Below are positions 5,188 through 5,855 of a stretch of DNA of 5,855 bases, one piece after another (within the stretch, counting starts at the first letter, position 1; each line of letters opens with the position of its first letter). The DNA comes from Geopsychrobacter sp. (GTDB taxonomy: Bacteria > Desulfobacterota > Desulfuromonadia > Desulfuromonadales > Geopsychrobacteraceae): assembly GCA_030620915.1 (NCBI GenBank), contig JAUXIR010000116.1:1-5855 (forward strand), given 5' to 3'. A program made the translations under genes and the position numbers. The notes under the pieces are model-generated. The model was given only the letters and a program-made list of their open reading frames with translations. It did no database searches and had not been told where the DNA came from.

Positions 5188-5855
5188 ATGAACGAACTGT
5201 TTGCAACCCTCAAGGAAAAAGTCGCTGCCGGCCGGCGCATCAGTGATGAGGATGCCCTGACCCTGTTTGAGTCGAACGACCTGCTCGCCATTGGTGAACT
5301 GGCGGCAGCGGCCAATCGGCGCAAGAACGGCGACAAGGTCTATTTTAACGTTAACCGGCATATCAACTACACCAACCTCTGTGTCAACCGCTGTAAATTC
5401 TGTGCCTTCTCCAAGGAGGCTGCAGAGCCGGGCGTCTACACCCTGGCGTTGGAACAGATTGCTGGGAAGGCGCGTGAAGCGGCCGATGCTGGCGCCACCG
5501 AAATTCACACCGTCGGCGGGCTGCACCCCGATCTGCCCTTTGAGTTCTATCTGCAGATGCTAAAGACCATCAAGCAGGTTGACCCCAGGCTGCATATCAA
5601 GGCCTTCACCGCGGTGGAGATCGACTATTTTGCCCGGCTATCCGGGCTGAGCATTGAGGGCGTCATCGCCGCGCTTAAGGATGCCGGTCTCGGTTCCTTG
5701 CCCGGTGGCGGTGCCGAAATTCTGGGCCAAAGAGTACGCGATCAGATCTGTCCCGAGAAGATCAGTGGTGCGCGTTGGCTTGAGGTGACCGAAAAGGTGC
5801 ATGCCGCCGGTCTGCGCAGCAATGCCACCATGCTCTTCGGCCATCTGGAAGCATA
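5188..5855 (+). CDS. mqnE: Aminofutalosine synthase MqnE, radical SAM enzyme (3' end outside window)
   Basis: The first 222 codons are present and the frame is still open at the right edge. After a helical N-terminus, FNVNRHINYTNLC leads into the radical SAM cluster motif CxxxCxxC: Cys65, Cys69, Cys72 (CVNRCKFCAFS), which binds the 4Fe-4S cluster and S-adenosylmethionine. Downstream, HTVGGLHPDLPFEFYLQML (107-125), HIKAFTAVEI (136-145), LPGGGAEILGQRVRDQICPEKI (split around 171-192) and SNATMLFGH (211-219) are typical of MqnE; the close relative MqnC differs in the last two segments. MqnE adds the 5'-deoxyadenosyl radical to 3-[(1-carboxyvinyl)oxy]benzoate to give aminofutalosine, the second committed step of the futalosine route. 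ATG 5188 follows AGTGGA with 6 nt spacing and lies 16 bp after ubiX. This gene is the main evidence for assigning the neighbouring UbiA to menaquinone synthesis. Confidence 0.94.
   Translation, partial: MNELFATLKEKVAAGRRISDEDALTLFESNDLLAIGELAAAANRRKNGDKVYFNVNRHINYTNLCVNRCKFCAFSKEAAEPGVYTLALEQIAGKAREAADAGATEIHTVGGLHPDLPFEFYLQMLKTIKQVDPRLHIKAFTAVEIDYFARLSGLSIEGVIAALKDAGLGSLPGGGAEILGQRVRDQICPEKISGARWLEVTEKVHAAGLRSNATMLFGHLEA

Overview
The window holds the 3' end of one gene, six complete protein genes and the 5' end of an eighth, all ordinary chromosomal genes packed at high density with a fairly GC-rich composition. It suggests an anaerobic or facultative Gram-negative bacterium that makes menaquinone by the futalosine route. 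The combination of an E. coli-like exonuclease III, a futalosine-type UbiA and MqnE fits Deltaproteobacteria of the Desulfuromonas/Geobacter/Pelobacter kind. That assignment is an inference from style and gene content, not something tested.

Left block (1-1828, + strand): the tail of recQ (DNA helicase, end of RQC plus HRDC domain), then xthA (exonuclease III / AP endonuclease) 9 bp later, then a TVP38/TMEM64-type membrane protein whose GTG start directly abuts the xthA stop. Spacing indicates one transcription unit joining recombination and base-excision repair to an unrelated membrane protein. Middle block (1805-3411, - strand): a YqaA-type small membrane protein followed 11 bp later by a 12-TM major facilitator transporter. 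The transporter's stop end runs 24 bp into the TVP38 gene, so the two operons converge with overlapping coding ends and no clear intrinsic terminator.

Right block (3533-5855, + strand): a UbiA-type prenyltransferase (MqnP role), UbiX flavin prenyltransferase and the start of MqnE, aminofutalosine synthase. Together they cover an early step of the futalosine pathway (MqnE), attachment of the polyprenyl tail (UbiA/MqnP) and supply of the prenylated FMN needed by the UbiD-like decarboxylase, which is not in this window. The 121-bp divergent gap before ubiA carries a plausible sigma70-like promoter and a 6-bp inverted repeat overlapping its -10.

The most distinctive non-coding element is a 112-bp imperfect palindrome (4426-4537) filling most of the ubiA-ubiX gap. 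It is built from degenerate CGCAGAG/GGAGAG units and looks like a member of a dispersed intergenic repeat family. No CRISPR, tRNA, rRNA, transposase or phage gene was seen, and I found no previously undescribed multi-gene system here. No stretch above 300 bases lacks a gene.
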